Positions 43,050-52,062 are shown, numbered from the stretch's first letter. The stretch is 64,000 bases of DNA from Ensifer adhaerens (GCA_900215285.1 OCMG01000002.1:310001-374000); one strand, 5' to 3'. Translations and numbers: made by a program. Notes: a model not told the origin generated them from the letters alone.

Positions 43050-43292
43050 GAACCGCTCCTCACCCCCCTCAAGGGTGGAGATTGGATGGGGGACGCGCCG
43101 CATGTCGTCTCCCCCCTTGTGGGGGAGATGGCGGCAGCCAGAGGGGGTCTTTACCGCAAGCACTGAGCCTGAGGAAAGAAGAACCCCTCCCCAACCCTCC
43201 CCACAAGGGGGAGGGAGAGCGACCGTCGTGCCCTACCCCATCTCCCCCCTTGAGGGGGAGATGTCAGCGAAGCTGACAGAGGGGGCTGCCTC
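43050..43292. repeat. RIME-like palindromic repeats inside the nitrate operon
   Basis: The gap between nirD and nasA (42959-43312) is filled with GC-rich palindromes: TCTCCCCCCTTGTGGGGGAGA (43109-43128 region), CCTCCCCACAAGGGGGAGG (43197-43215 region) and ATCTCCCCCCTTGAGGGGGA (43240-43260 region), with AGCCAGAGGGGGT and GCTGACAGAGGGGGC tails. They belong to the widespread rhizobial intergenic type and resemble the element at 32105. No gene is apparent in the gap. Confidence 0.8.
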
Positions 43293-43312
43293 ACCCCGGA
43301 TTGGAAGATGCA

Positions 43313-45970
43313 ATGCCCACTGAAACCCGCACCACCTGCCCCTATTGCGGCGTCGGCTGCGGCGTGATCGCCCGTGTCGAGGACGACGGCAAGGTCAGCG
43401 TCAAGGGCGACCCGGACCATCCGGCGAATTTCGGCCGGCTCTGTTCGAAGGGCTCCGCGCTCGCCGAAACGCTCGATCTGGAGGGACGCGTGCTTGCGCC
43501 GCAGGTCCATGGCGAGAGCGCAAGCTGGGATGATGCGCTCAATCTCGTCGCCCGGCATTTCAGCCAAACGATTGCCGAGCACGGTCCGGATTCGGTGGCC
43601 TTCTACCTCTCCGGGCAATTGCTGACGGAAGACTATTATGTGGCCAACAAGCTGATGAAGGGTTTCATCGGCTCGGCCAATATTGATACGAATTCCAGGC
43701 TTTGCATGGCCTCGTCGGTCGCCGGTCACAGGCGCGCCTTCGGCTCCGACACCGTGCCAGGCTGTTACGAAGATCTAGAGCTGGCCGATCTCGTCGTTCT
43801 GACCGGCTCCAACACCGCCTGGTGCCATCCCGTCCTCTTTCAGCGTCTGGCCGCCGCCAAGGCCAACCGGTCGGCGATGAAGATCGTCGTCATCGATCCG
43901 CGCCGCACCGCCACCTGCGACATTGCCGACCTGCATCTCCCCGTTCGCGCCGATGGCGACGTGGCCCTGTTCAACGGTCTCTTCCATCATCTGGTCGATA
44001 CCGGCCGGATGGATGAGGCCTTCGTCGACGAGCACACGAGTGGGCTCAGCGACGCGCTGAGGGCTGCCGGGCGGCTTGGCATGGCCGAACTTTCCGAAGC
44101 GACCGGCCTTTCCGGCATGGCGCTGCGCCAGTTTTTCCGGCTGTTTGCCGAAACGGAAAAGGTCGTCACCTGCTACAGCCAGGGCGTCAACCAGTCGGCG
44201 GTCGGCACGGACAAGGTCAATGCCATTCTCAATTGCCACCTCGTCACCGGCCGCATCGGCCGTCCGGGCATGGGGCCGTTTTCGCTGACCGGCCAGCCGA
44301 ATGCCATGGGCGGACGCGAGGTCGGCGGGCTCGCCAACATGCTCGCCGCCCATATGGAGATCGGCAACACGGCGCATCGCGACACCGTGCAGCGTTTCTG
44401 GAATGCGCCCGTGATCGCCGACAAGCCCGGCCTCAAGGCCGTCGATATGTTTGAGGCGGTGGCGGATGGGCGGATCAAGGCGATCTGGATCATGTCCACC
44501 AATCCCGTCGTCTCCATGCCCGATGCCGATGCGGTGCGGGCGGCGCTGAAAGCTTGCTCATTCGTCGTCGTCTCCGACATTCAGGCCGATACGGATACGG
44601 CGCGGCTTGCCCATGTCCTGCTCCCCGCCACGGGCTGGGGCGAGAAATCCGGCACCGTCACCAATTCCGAGCGCCGCATTTCGCGCCAGCGGCCGTTCCT
44701 GCCCGCCCCCGGCGAGGCCCGACCGGACTGGTGGCAGCTTGCCGAAGTCGGCAAGCGGATGGGCTTTATGCAGGGCTTCGATTTCGCCGTGCCGGCAGAG
44801 ATCTTCGCCGAACACGCAGCACTGTCGGCCTTCGAGAATGAAGCCACCCGAGATTTCGATATCGGCGCTTACGCGGACATCGACGCCGCCGGCTATGACG
44901 CCTTGATACCCTTCCAATGGCCGCAGCCGGCGGGAGAACCGTCGCGCAAGCGCTTTTTCGCCGATGGGCGGTTCTATCACCAAGACGGCAAGGCGCGCTT
45001 CGTGCCGGTGACACCGCCGGCGCCCGTTGCGCGCAATGCGGATTTCCCCTTCACGCTCAACACCGGCCGGGTGCGCGACCATTGGCACACAATGACCCGC
45101 ACCGGCAAAAGCGCCCGGCTTTCCGGCCACATCGCCGAACCCTTCTGCGAAATCCACCCGCTCGACGCTCAGACGCTCGGCATTGCGGACGCCGACCTCG
45201 TGACAGTCGCATCCCCCGCCGGGCAAGAAGTGATCGTCCGCGCGCTTTTGACGGATCGGCAGGCGCGCGGCGCCGTTTTCGTGCCGATGCACTGGACGGG
45301 CGAAACGGCAGCCGCAGCACGGGTCGATGCGCTCGTGCCCGGTCGTGTCGATCCGGTCTCCGGCCAGCCGGCGCTGAAACAGGCTGCCGCCGCCGTCGCG
45401 CGTTACGCACCCGCCGCGCATGGCTTCCTGGTCTCAACGGCCAAGCCGGCCGCCCTGCCCTTCGACTACTTGGCCATCGCCAAGGCGGAGGGTGGCTATC
45501 GTCTCGAGCTTGCAGGAGATACGCCGGCGACGGGCTGGGAAGCGTGGCTGCGGGAAAGTCTTGCGCTTCCTGCGTCGGTTGAGGTCTCGGGCTATGCCGA
45601 TGCGGCAAGCGGCGACCATCGCCTGCTCGTCTTCGAAGGCGAGCGGCTTCTGGCCGCGCTTTTCGTTTCGCGCGGCCCGGTCGCCGTTTCGCGGCAATGG
45701 GCGGTGGAGCAACTGACGGTCAGCCATGCAGACCCCTCCGCCCGTTTCATGCTGGTTGCGGGGCGGCCCGCACCGGGGCGGCCAGACAAGGGAGCCATCG
45801 TCTGCTCGTGCTTCTCGGTCGGCGTCAACGAGATCGCCTGCGCGGTGCGCGAAGGCTGCTGGTCGGTCGAGAAGGTCGGCGAAAGCCTCAATGCTGGCAC
45901 CAATTGCGGCTCCTGCCGCCCGGAAATCAGGAGGATCATCGATGCGACGCAAATCCTTGCCGCCGAGTGA
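43313..45970 (+). CDS. nasA: Assimilatory nitrate reductase catalytic subunit
   Basis: NasA reduces nitrate to nitrite with molybdenum bis-MGD. The 885-residue protein has the N-terminal [4Fe-4S] motif CPYCGVGCGV plus LCSKGSAL, molybdopterin oxidoreductase domains (SGQLLTEDYYVANKLMKGF; NTNSRLCMAS-like NIDTNSRLCMASS), a dinucleotide-binding domain near the C-terminus and a final BFD-like [2Fe-2S] module (CSCFSVGVNEI, GTNCGSCRPEI, about 825-880). ATG at 43313 has GGAAGA eight bases upstream. The 3' end overlaps cysG by 29 bases. Confidence 0.96.
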   Translation: MPTETRTTCPYCGVGCGVIARVEDDGKVSVKGDPDHPANFGRLCSKGSALAETLDLEGRVLAPQVHGESASWDDALNLVARHFSQTIAEHGPDSVAFYLSGQLLTEDYYVANKLMKGFIGSANIDTNSRLCMASSVAGHRRAFGSDTVPGCYEDLELADLVVLTGSNTAWCHPVLFQRLAAAKANRSAMKIVVIDPRRTATCDIADLHLPVRADGDVALFNGLFHHLVDTGRMDEAFVDEHTSGLSDALRAAGRLGMAELSEATGLSGMALRQFFRLFAETEKVVTCYSQGVNQSAVGTDKVNAILNCHLVTGRIGRPGMGPFSLTGQPNAMGGREVGGLANMLAAHMEIGNTAHRDTVQRFWNAPVIADKPGLKAVDMFEAVADGRIKAIWIMSTNPVVSMPDADAVRAALKACSFVVVSDIQADTDTARLAHVLLPATGWGEKSGTVTNSERRISRQRPFLPAPGEARPDWWQLAEVGKRMGFMQGFDFAVPAEIFAEHAALSAFENEATRDFDIGAYADIDAAGYDALIPFQWPQPAGEPSRKRFFADGRFYHQDGKARFVPVTPPAPVARNADFPFTLNTGRVRDHWHTMTRTGKSARLSGHIAEPFCEIHPLDAQTLGIADADLVTVASPAGQEVIVRALLTDRQARGAVFVPMHWTGETAAAARVDALVPGRVDPVSGQPALKQAAAAVARYAPAAHGFLVSTAKPAALPFDYLAIAKAEGGYRLELAGDTPATGWEAWLRESLALPASVEVSGYADAASGDHRLLVFEGERLLAALFVSRGPVAVSRQWAVEQLTVSHADPSARFMLVAGRPAPGRPDKGAIVCSCFSVGVNEIACAVREGCWSVEKVGESLNAGTNCGSCRPEIRRIIDATQILAAE

Positions 45971-47078
45971 CAGTTCCGAGCGGATCGCGCCGCTCGCCAA
46001 GCTGCCGGTCTTCTGGTCGCTGACCGACAAGCGCGTTGTCGTCGCCGGCGGATCGGATGCCGCCGCCTGGAAGGCCGAGCTGCTCGCCGCCTGCGGCGCG
46101 AAAGTCGAGGTCTATTCCGAGCCGCATGAGGTCGGAGAAACCATGCAGGCGCTGATCGCCGAGGAGAAGGTTTCCCTGAAGCCGCATCTCTGGCATGTCG
46201 GCGTCTTCGAAGGCGCGAGCCTTGCCCTTGGCGATTGCGAGGGGGAGGACGAGGCTCGCGCCTTCACTTGCGCGGCCCGCGCAGCGGGTGTGCCATACAA
46301 TGTCATCGACAAGCCGGCCTTCTGCCAGTTTCAGTTCGGCTCCATCGTCAACCGATCGCCGGTCATCGTTTCGATCTCCACCGATGGTGCCGCACCGATC
46401 CTGGCGCAGGCGATCCGCCAGCGCATCGAAACGCTGCTGCCGCCTGCGCTGAAGGATTGGGCGCAGCTTGCCCGGCAGGTGCGCGAGGCCGTGACGCTGC
46501 GCCTGTCGCCCGGCCCGGCCCGCCGCCGGTTCTGGGAGCATTTCGTCGATCGCTGCATGGGCTCCAACCAGCCGCCGCCGCATGATGCGGCAAAACAATT
46601 GATGGCGGCGGCCGAATGGATCGCCGCCGCGCCCGCCTCCGGTTCGGCCACATTTGTCGGCGCCGGCCCCGGCGATGCGGAACTGCTGACGCTCAAGGCC
46701 ATGCGTGCGCTTCAGTCCGCCGACGTTATCCTCTTTGATGAACTCGTGTCTCAGGACATCCTGGAACTCGCGCGGCGCGAGGCCAAGCGCCTTCTCGTCG
46801 GCAGCAGCTTCGGCCATGCCGGCCAGGAAGAAGGCGACATGCAGCTGATCGAGCGCTTTGTGAGCGCGGGAAAGCGTGTCGTCCGGCTGATACCCGGCGA
46901 CCCTGCAGCGCAGACCGATATAGGGAAGCAGATCGGCGGGCTCCGGCGCAAGGGCGTAGCCGTTCACATCGTGCCCGGGATCGCCATCGCCGCCTCCCAC
47001 GCAGCAACCAACGACACATCAAGGCTCTGCGATCACGACAAGCAGCAGCGGCTTCCTCTCTCGCTGGAACCGCTTTAG
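45942..47078 (+). CDS. cysG: Siroheme synthase CysG-like, methyltransferase half shortened
   Basis: The 378-residue protein has an N-terminal Met8/CysG dehydrogenase-ferrochelatase region (about 20-215, KLPVFWSLTDKRVVVAGGSD) and the start of a uroporphyrinogen-III methyltransferase domain (about 225 onward, FVGAGPGDAELLTLKAMRAL, VVRLIPGDP, VPGIAIAAS). The methyltransferase stops about 100 residues short of the usual end, and the SAM loop GGDPFVFGRGGEE is altered to PGDPAAQTDIGKQIGG. It likely serves siroheme supply for NirB through the N-terminal half only, with methylation by another enzyme. AGGAGG precedes the ATG; the gene overlaps nasA. Confidence 0.85.
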   Translation: MRRKSLPPSDSSERIAPLAKLPVFWSLTDKRVVVAGGSDAAAWKAELLAACGAKVEVYSEPHEVGETMQALIAEEKVSLKPHLWHVGVFEGASLALGDCEGEDEARAFTCAARAAGVPYNVIDKPAFCQFQFGSIVNRSPVIVSISTDGAAPILAQAIRQRIETLLPPALKDWAQLARQVREAVTLRLSPGPARRRFWEHFVDRCMGSNQPPPHDAAKQLMAAAEWIAAAPASGSATFVGAGPGDAELLTLKAMRALQSADVILFDELVSQDILELARREAKRLLVGSSFGHAGQEEGDMQLIERFVSAGKRVVRLIPGDPAAQTDIGKQIGGLRRKGVAVHIVPGIAIAASHAATNDTSRLCDHDKQQRLPLSLEPL

Positions 47079-47207
47079 GCGGTCGAAACACAATTCTTGA
47101 TGCAGATCGCGGGATAGAAATTCCCGCTATGGTAAGCCATCCGTCAACGGACTGTTGCCAGAAAACATCCTCGCGCCTTACGAAAAAATTATCGCCGTCG
47201 GAGCAAT

Positions 47208-48596
47208 ATGGTTCATCGGATAGACGGCGAAACATATTTCATGATCTGCCAAGGCTGGGATGACGACCATATTCGCCGTGTGCGGGCGATCCTGTTTGGA
47301 GCTTCCATCATAATTCTGGTGCTCGGCGCCGGCTGGTGTGCCGCGTTCCTCGCGGCCGGCAGACCTCTGCTGGCGACGCTGCATATCGCGATGGCAAGCA
47401 GCGGAGCGCTCCTGCTATTGCTCAATTTCCGTGGCAGGCTTCGCCTCGCAGCGATGATCGCAGCTCATCTCCTGCCGCTTTTCGTCGGCATATTCTGTCT
47501 TTTCGATCACGTTCCGCCTGGCCTTCCCCGGGCGACGCACCTGCATTTTCTCGCCGTCGCAGCCGGATGTTACTTCGTCTTCCGGCAGCAAGGTTCCTAT
47601 TTCAGGTTCGTCATTCCGGGCCTCTGCCTTGTCGCCTTCCTTGTCTTCGCCAATACGTCGCTCGTGATCCGGGATGCAGCACTTGTCATTCCGCCGGCGG
47701 CGGCATGGGTCGGCGTCTGGACGAACTCGGTTACCGCCCTGGCGGGCCTCGTGTTCACGGTTATCATGATGAATGCCGATCTAACCGTGAGGCGCATGAT
47801 GGAAGTCGAAATGCGCCATGCCATTGCCAATGACGACTTCAGCCTTCACTACCAGCCGCAGATCAACGAAGCCGGCCAAGTGGTTGGCGCAGAAGCTCTC
47901 ATTCGCTGGCATCATGCCGAGATGGGCAACATCCCGCCGGGCAAGTTCATTCCGCTGGCCGAGCAGACCGGCCTGATCGTTCCGATCGGCAACTGGGTCC
48001 TGCGCGCCGCCTGCGCACAGCTGGCGCTCTGGGAAGGAAATCCGGAAACGAGCAAGCTCACCCTGGCCGTCAATGTTAGCGCTTCCCAGTTCCGGCAGCC
48101 AGACTTCGTCCACAACGTCCGGGAAATCGTCCGCCTCAGCGGCGCAAGGGCCTCGCATCTGAAGCTCGAACTGACTGAAAGCATGTTTGTCGACAACATT
48201 GATGCGACCGTGACCAAAATGAACGCGCTTCGCGACATCGGCATCGTCTGGTCGCTTGACGATTTTGGCACCGGCTACTCATCGCTCAGCGTGCTGCATC
48301 GGTTCCCGCTGGGCCAGATCAAGATCGATCAGGCCTTCGTGCGCGACATGCTCAGCAACAAGTCGAACATGGTGATCATCGAGGCGATCATCGCGCTGGC
48401 GAGAAACCTGAACCTCCAGGTGATCGCCGAAGGCATCGAAACCGTGGACCAGTTGACCCGCCTGAGGGAAGCGGGCTGCCTGGCCTATCAAGGCTATCTG
48501 TTCAGCCCTCCGAAGGACGTCAGATCCTTCGAAACATACATCAAAAGCAACAGGCCTGTCCCGGACGCCCCGGCCGCCCTCCAGGCGACAGGATAG
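47208..48596 (+). CDS. Membrane EAL-domain c-di-GMP phosphodiesterase
   Basis: The 462-residue protein has an N-terminal membrane region of five or six segments (about 28-190) and an EAL domain (about 205-445). Catalytic motifs are complete: EALIRW, ELTES, DDFGTGYSSL, KIDQAFV, EGIET and QGYLFSPP. No GGDEF domain is present. It should hydrolyse cyclic di-GMP at the inner membrane. It is monocistronic between cysG and the convergent nnrS gene. The signal is unknown. Confidence 0.92.
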   Translation: MVHRIDGETYFMICQGWDDDHIRRVRAILFGASIIILVLGAGWCAAFLAAGRPLLATLHIAMASSGALLLLLNFRGRLRLAAMIAAHLLPLFVGIFCLFDHVPPGLPRATHLHFLAVAAGCYFVFRQQGSYFRFVIPGLCLVAFLVFANTSLVIRDAALVIPPAAAWVGVWTNSVTALAGLVFTVIMMNADLTVRRMMEVEMRHAIANDDFSLHYQPQINEAGQVVGAEALIRWHHAEMGNIPPGKFIPLAEQTGLIVPIGNWVLRAACAQLALWEGNPETSKLTLAVNVSASQFRQPDFVHNVREIVRLSGARASHLKLELTESMFVDNIDATVTKMNALRDIGIVWSLDDFGTGYSSLSVLHRFPLGQIKIDQAFVRDMLSNKSNMVIIEAIIALARNLNLQVIAEGIETVDQLTRLREAGCLAYQGYLFSPPKDVRSFETYIKSNRPVPDAPAALQATG

Positions 48597-48606
48597 CGCG
48601 AGGCCC

Positions 48607-49788
48607 TTACGGTCGGCGTCGCGTGAACAAGCTTGGCGCGAAGGCAGTGGCAAAGCCGATGAAGGCCAGTGCCCAGGCGAGACCCGAGGTGAGGATCAGC
48701 GGCTCGAAATGGGCCCAGTCGAAGACGGCACAAAGGCGCAGGAGCGCTGCCGACAGCGCGGCGACGTAGACGACCTTCATGACATGGCTCATCACCAGCG
48801 CATGTCCCGTATGACCGAGCGAAGCCCGCATCATGACCGCGAGCGTCATCGTGCCGATGGCGCCTGCGCCAAAGGCGTGCATGCCCGCTGCGAGAAGAAA
48901 CACATCAGGCCGGATTGCGGAAAGGCCCGCGAGCAGGAAACCGGCCGGCACGAAAAGATAGGAGACGTGCAAGATCAGGACGAGCGGCTCCCGCCAGGTG
49001 CGATCGCCTGCCCAGCGGGCCAGACGAACGACGTGCAGGCAGCCGGCAAGAACCAGCACGAGGCCGGCGACCGGTGACGCGGGCACCGCCACCCACAAGG
49101 CGAAAGCCAGACCACTGACGATGACGGTCACCGCATCGAACCTGCCAAAGAAAGCGGGAAGCCGGCCCGGCTTCTCCCGCGCAAGCCAATTGCGCGTGAA
49201 GCTTGGGATGATCCGTCCACCGATCAGGATGAGCAGCATGATAACCGCCGCCACGGCCAGCCGCCGGGCAATATCGCTCGTGCCACTGAAAAAGGCTTCG
49301 GCATGAAACAGCACATTGGCGAAGAGCAGGACGGCAAGCGGAATCAACACCTTCAGATTGCGCCAGTTCCGGCCCGCAACGATCTCGTTCGCCGTCACAC
49401 CTGCGACGGCGAGCAGGAAGAGGCAGTCGAGCACGCCCGCCGGAACCGGGCCGATGACCTCCGAAAACAGCATCGCGAAGCGCCCGATCGCCCAGAGTGC
49501 GACGAGCACGCCAAGCGGTTTTCCCTGAACCGGCAGCCGTCCCGTCCAGTTCGGCACGGCCGTCAGAAGGAAGCCGGTCACGACGGCGGGCACGAAGCCG
49601 AACAGCATTTCGTGGATATGCCAGTCCACAGGATCAAAGGCGGTCAGCAGACGCAAACGGCCAAACACAAGCGGCAGCCAAAGAAGAATGGCGAACCCGC
49701 CATAAAGTCCGCCCAGGAAAAAGAACGGACGAAAACCATAAGACAGGATCGCCGGCCCCTGGTAATGCTTCAGTCTCGGCACGGGCAT
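48607..49788 (-). CDS. nnrS: NnrS-family heme-copper membrane protein
   Basis: NnrS proteins are multi-pass membrane proteins containing heme and copper and relieve nitric-oxide stress. The product has about twelve hydrophobic segments, the N-terminal signature GPAILSYGFRPFFFLGGLY, HEMLFGFVPAVVTGFLLTAVPNWTG split across segments, and GGRIIPSFTRNWL. The methionine at 49788 (MPVPRLKHY) has AAAGG at good distance; starts at 49797 or 49869 are possible. NnrR-like palindromes lie upstream at 49951 and 50024. Confidence 0.9.
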   Translation of the reverse strand: MPVPRLKHYQGPAILSYGFRPFFFLGGLYGGFAILLWLPLVFGRLRLLTAFDPVDWHIHEMLFGFVPAVVTGFLLTAVPNWTGRLPVQGKPLGVLVALWAIGRFAMLFSEVIGPVPAGVLDCLFLLAVAGVTANEIVAGRNWRNLKVLIPLAVLLFANVLFHAEAFFSGTSDIARRLAVAAVIMLLILIGGRIIPSFTRNWLAREKPGRLPAFFGRFDAVTVIVSGLAFALWVAVPASPVAGLVLVLAGCLHVVRLARWAGDRTWREPLVLILHVSYLFVPAGFLLAGLSAIRPDVFLLAAGMHAFGAGAIGTMTLAVMMRASLGHTGHALVMSHVMKVVYVAALSAALLRLCAVFDWAHFEPLILTSGLAWALAFIGFATAFAPSLFTRRRP

Positions 49789-49950
49789 GGCCGGCATCCT
49801 TTCAATCTTGAATCCATGGTTCGTATCGGGATCAGCCTGAATGCCGATGTCACGGGGGCCGACACTCAATGCGGTTCCCGCTGCATGCAGCTCTCTGCGG
49901 CTGGTCGCGGCAACTGAAGATGCAGGCTAGACCTCCGGCAATATTCGATT

Positions 49951-49964
49951 TTGCGAAAATGCAA
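49951..49964. promoter_or_regulatory. NnrR/FNR-like palindrome upstream of nnrS
   Basis: TTGCG-aaaa-TGCAA differs by one base from the NnrR consensus TTGCG-N4-CGCAA. It lies about 165 bases before the chosen nnrS start. Confidence 0.6.
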
Positions 49965-50023
49965 ACAAATTCCCGAATGCCTGATATTCGCCCGTCGCAA
50001 AGACGGCACTTTTTCGCTCATTT

Positions 50024-50037
50024 TTGCTTTAACGCAA
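50024..50037. promoter_or_regulatory. NnrR/FNR-like palindrome upstream of the 46-residue peptide gene
   Basis: TTGCT-ttaa-CGCAA differs by one base from TTGCG-N4-CGCAA. It is 62 bases before the ATG at 50099, a usual activator distance. Confidence 0.6.
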
Positions 50038-50098
50038 TTTTCTCGAGCCAGCGCGCCGCTATCTTGTCATGCAGACATTGGTTGCCGGAGAATAAAAC

Positions 50099-50239
50099 AT
50101 GCCATCGGATTTCAGAGACTGGTGCAGGGATTTGATCGCGGCAACGCTGCTGGCGCTGGTGGCAATCCTGATTGCTGCGGCGGTTTACGATACCGCGCAT
50201 GCAGGGCCGCTCCCCAAGGCCCACCTCGGCCAGCCCTGA
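50099..50239 (+). CDS. 46-residue single-span membrane peptide
   Basis: The product begins MPSDFRDWCRDLIAATLLAL and has one hydrophobic segment (about residues 12-29) followed by a short polar tail ending HLGQP. GGAG lies about 10 bases before the ATG and an NnrR-like palindrome 62 bases upstream. Size and layout resemble accessory peptides of respiratory complexes, but I do not recognise the family. Confidence 0.55.
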   Translation: MPSDFRDWCRDLIAATLLALVAILIAAAVYDTAHAGPLPKAHLGQP

Positions 50240-50361
50240 CACCGAAATCAGCGACTGCAGATCCGGATCGACCGCATTGAGAGACGCCGGTTTCCTTTCC
50301 GGCACAGACAAGAAAGGGCGGGTTTGCGCCCGGCCTTTCCTGCTCGTCCTGAAACATCTTC

Positions 50362-50811
50362 CTATTTTGCGGCTTCCGCAAACAGTTCGTCGAACTTCTG
50401 CTTGGCCTTCGGTGGCATCTTGGCAGCCTTGGCGGCATCTGCATTCGCGCCCTTGCCGACTTCGATCAGCATCACCATGCCCATGCCGAAATGCGGCTTG
50501 CACCGCACGCCGTAGAAGCCTTCCTTGTCAAGCTTGACGGCAATGTCCTTGCTCATCTCGCCGACGAAGGGTGTCGCGCCTTCGGGAACCATTCCTTCAA
50601 TGCTTTCCGCATCATGCCCCTTGTCCGCGGCGACGAAATGGATCGTATCGCCCGGCGCGGCCTTCACGAAATCGGGTTCGAACACCATCGTGCCCTTGGC
50701 GCCCTTGTTCAGCATCTTGACCTCGATGTCTGCCGCGCTGGCCGGGAGCGCCATGACGGTCAGTGCAACGCCCGCGACCAGAGCAAGGCTCGTCTTCATC
50801 ATCGTCTTCAT
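50362..50811 (-). CDS. Pseudoazurin (type 1 copper protein)
   Basis: Pseudoazurin is a periplasmic blue-copper electron carrier that typically feeds copper nitrite reductase. The 149-residue precursor has a signal peptide (about 1-26, cleavage after ASAA). Copper ligands are a His in DKGHDAESIEG and the Cys, His and Met in YGVRCKPHFGMGM. No nirK is present in this window. The ATG at 50811 precedes the signal; a second Met four residues on is also possible. An NnrR-like palindrome is about 120 bases upstream. Confidence 0.93.
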   Translation of the reverse strand: MKTMMKTSLALVAGVALTVMALPASAADIEVKMLNKGAKGTMVFEPDFVKAAPGDTIHFVAADKGHDAESIEGMVPEGATPFVGEMSKDIAVKLDKEGFYGVRCKPHFGMGMVMLIEVGKGANADAAKAAKMPPKAKQKFDELFAEAAK

Positions 50812-50932
50812 TGTCGAATTCCTTGGGTTGTTCCACGATCCTCGTGACCGCTGAGGCCCTTCTAGACCCGATGCCGGCAGTCGAGTTTGCGGTTCGTCAA
50901 AGAGAAATGAGATTGCATGCCTCTCGCTATTT

Positions 50933-50946
50933 CTGCGGATGCGCAA
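50933..50946. promoter_or_regulatory. NnrR/FNR-like palindrome between pseudoazurin and DUF1858 genes
   Basis: CTGCG-gatg-CGCAA differs by one base from TTGCG-N4-CGCAA. It sits 122 bases before pseudoazurin on one side and 78 bases before the DUF1858 gene on the other, so it could serve both. Confidence 0.6.
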
Positions 50947-51023
50947 TTTGTTTGCGCCAGCACAACAAGGCGGGCCTCACATCGGCCTATGGTTGAGACC
51001 AACCTGGAGGGTAGTGACGACCA

Positions 51024-51230
51024 ATGCGCTTTAGCCGCGACATCACGCTTGAACAGATGATGACGGAATGGCCGCAGACGGTGGCAGTGCTCCTGCGCTA
51101 TCGCATGCTCTGTGTCGGTTGTCCGATTTCCGGCTTCCACACGCCGGTCGACGCCGCGCGCGAACATGAGGCAGAGCTGGGGCGCTTCGAGGAAAGCCTG
51201 GTTGAAGCAATCATGTCGAAAGCTCCGTGA
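51024..51230 (+). CDS. DUF1858-family small protein
   Basis: The 68-residue product has the DUF1858 pattern: ITLEQMMTEWPQTVAVLLRY followed by a CxxC (MLCVGCPISGF). The domain occurs alone and at the N-terminus of ScdA/YtfE-type iron-sulfur repair proteins linked to nitric-oxide damage, which fits the neighbours. GGAGGG is placed at ribosome-site distance before the ATG. It converges with the Crp/Fnr gene. Confidence 0.88.
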   Translation: MRFSRDITLEQMMTEWPQTVAVLLRYRMLCVGCPISGFHTPVDAAREHEAELGRFEESLVEAIMSKAP

Positions 51231-51235
51231 CGGCG

Positions 51236-51937
51236 TCACGCCTGCGGCTTGCCCTGCCCGATCAGCATCAGCCTGTGCGGATCGGTGACCGTGATCTTCT
51301 GCCGCCCGCTGGAAACAACGCCCTCGCCTTCCCACGCGCTCAGGAGCCGGCTGACAGTGTGCAAAGTGGTGCCAGTCATTTCCGCGATGTCCTGCCGCGA
51401 GATCGGAAATTCAATGATGATTCCGTCTTCCGTTTTCTTGCCGGTCTGGCGGATGAGCCGCAGAACCGCGTTGGCGACACGCTGTTCCACCTGCGCGATC
51501 GATAGCTCGATGACGCGCTCCTGCGTCTCGGCGAGCCGCATGCCCACAGCCTTGTAGGTGTTGGCAGCCAGCTGCGGGAAGCGGGCAGAGAGTTCCGGCC
51601 AGATTGGCATCGGCCAAGCCAGCACAACGCAGTCGACCGCGGCTTCGGCGGATGCCGGATAGGTCGTTCTGCCAATCGCCGGCGCGATGCCGATGATGGA
51701 GCCTGCGCCCAGATAGCGTGCGATCACCTGGTGCCCATCGCGCGTCGTCTGGACGACGCGGACGACGCCATCCAGGAGGAGAAAGAAGCGCTCCGCCGCC
51801 TCGTCCTGCGAAAACACAGCCTTGTCCTTGGCCACGCGCAGCGAGTTTGCGCGAGCAAGAATGACATCGATGTCGTCGGACGAAAGCCCGGCGAACACGT
51901 CCATGTCTGCGACAATTGATCTGTCGAAGCGAGCCAT
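51236..51937 (-). CDS. Crp/Fnr-family regulator, probable NnrR/Dnr type
   Basis: The 233-residue protein has a cyclic-nucleotide-like sensor domain (about 10-130) and a Crp-type helix-turn-helix with ISRQDIAEMTGTTLHTVSRL. No N-terminal cysteine cluster is present, which fits the heme-dependent NO-responsive NnrR/Dnr group rather than FNR. The ATG at 51937 has GGAGG upstream; the longer in-frame extension has no family support. Together with nnrS, pseudoazurin and three NnrR-like boxes nearby it forms a plausible NO regulon. The NO role is inferred. Confidence 0.83.
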   Translation of the reverse strand: MARFDRSIVADMDVFAGLSSDDIDVILARANSLRVAKDKAVFSQDEAAERFFLLLDGVVRVVQTTRDGHQVIARYLGAGSIIGIAPAIGRTTYPASAEAAVDCVVLAWPMPIWPELSARFPQLAANTYKAVGMRLAETQERVIELSIAQVEQRVANAVLRLIRQTGKKTEDGIIIEFPISRQDIAEMTGTTLHTVSRLLSAWEGEGVVSSGRQKITVTDPHRLMLIGQGKPQA

Positions 51938-52062
51938 GTGTCCTCCATCGTCGCCGTCCCTGAAATTCGAGCCTTCTATAGCGGCATCGCACGCGGGATG
52001 CCAATCTCCATCAGCATGTGATGAAGGAACCGACGCAAGAACGGTCCGTTCCAGCGAAACGG

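Noticed and set aside
50240..50361. Possible small gene between the 46-residue peptide and pseudoazurin.
   Set aside because: Only short frames without ribosome sites; a GGGCG/CGCCC stem suggests a terminator region, but the T-tract is weak so it is not listed as one.
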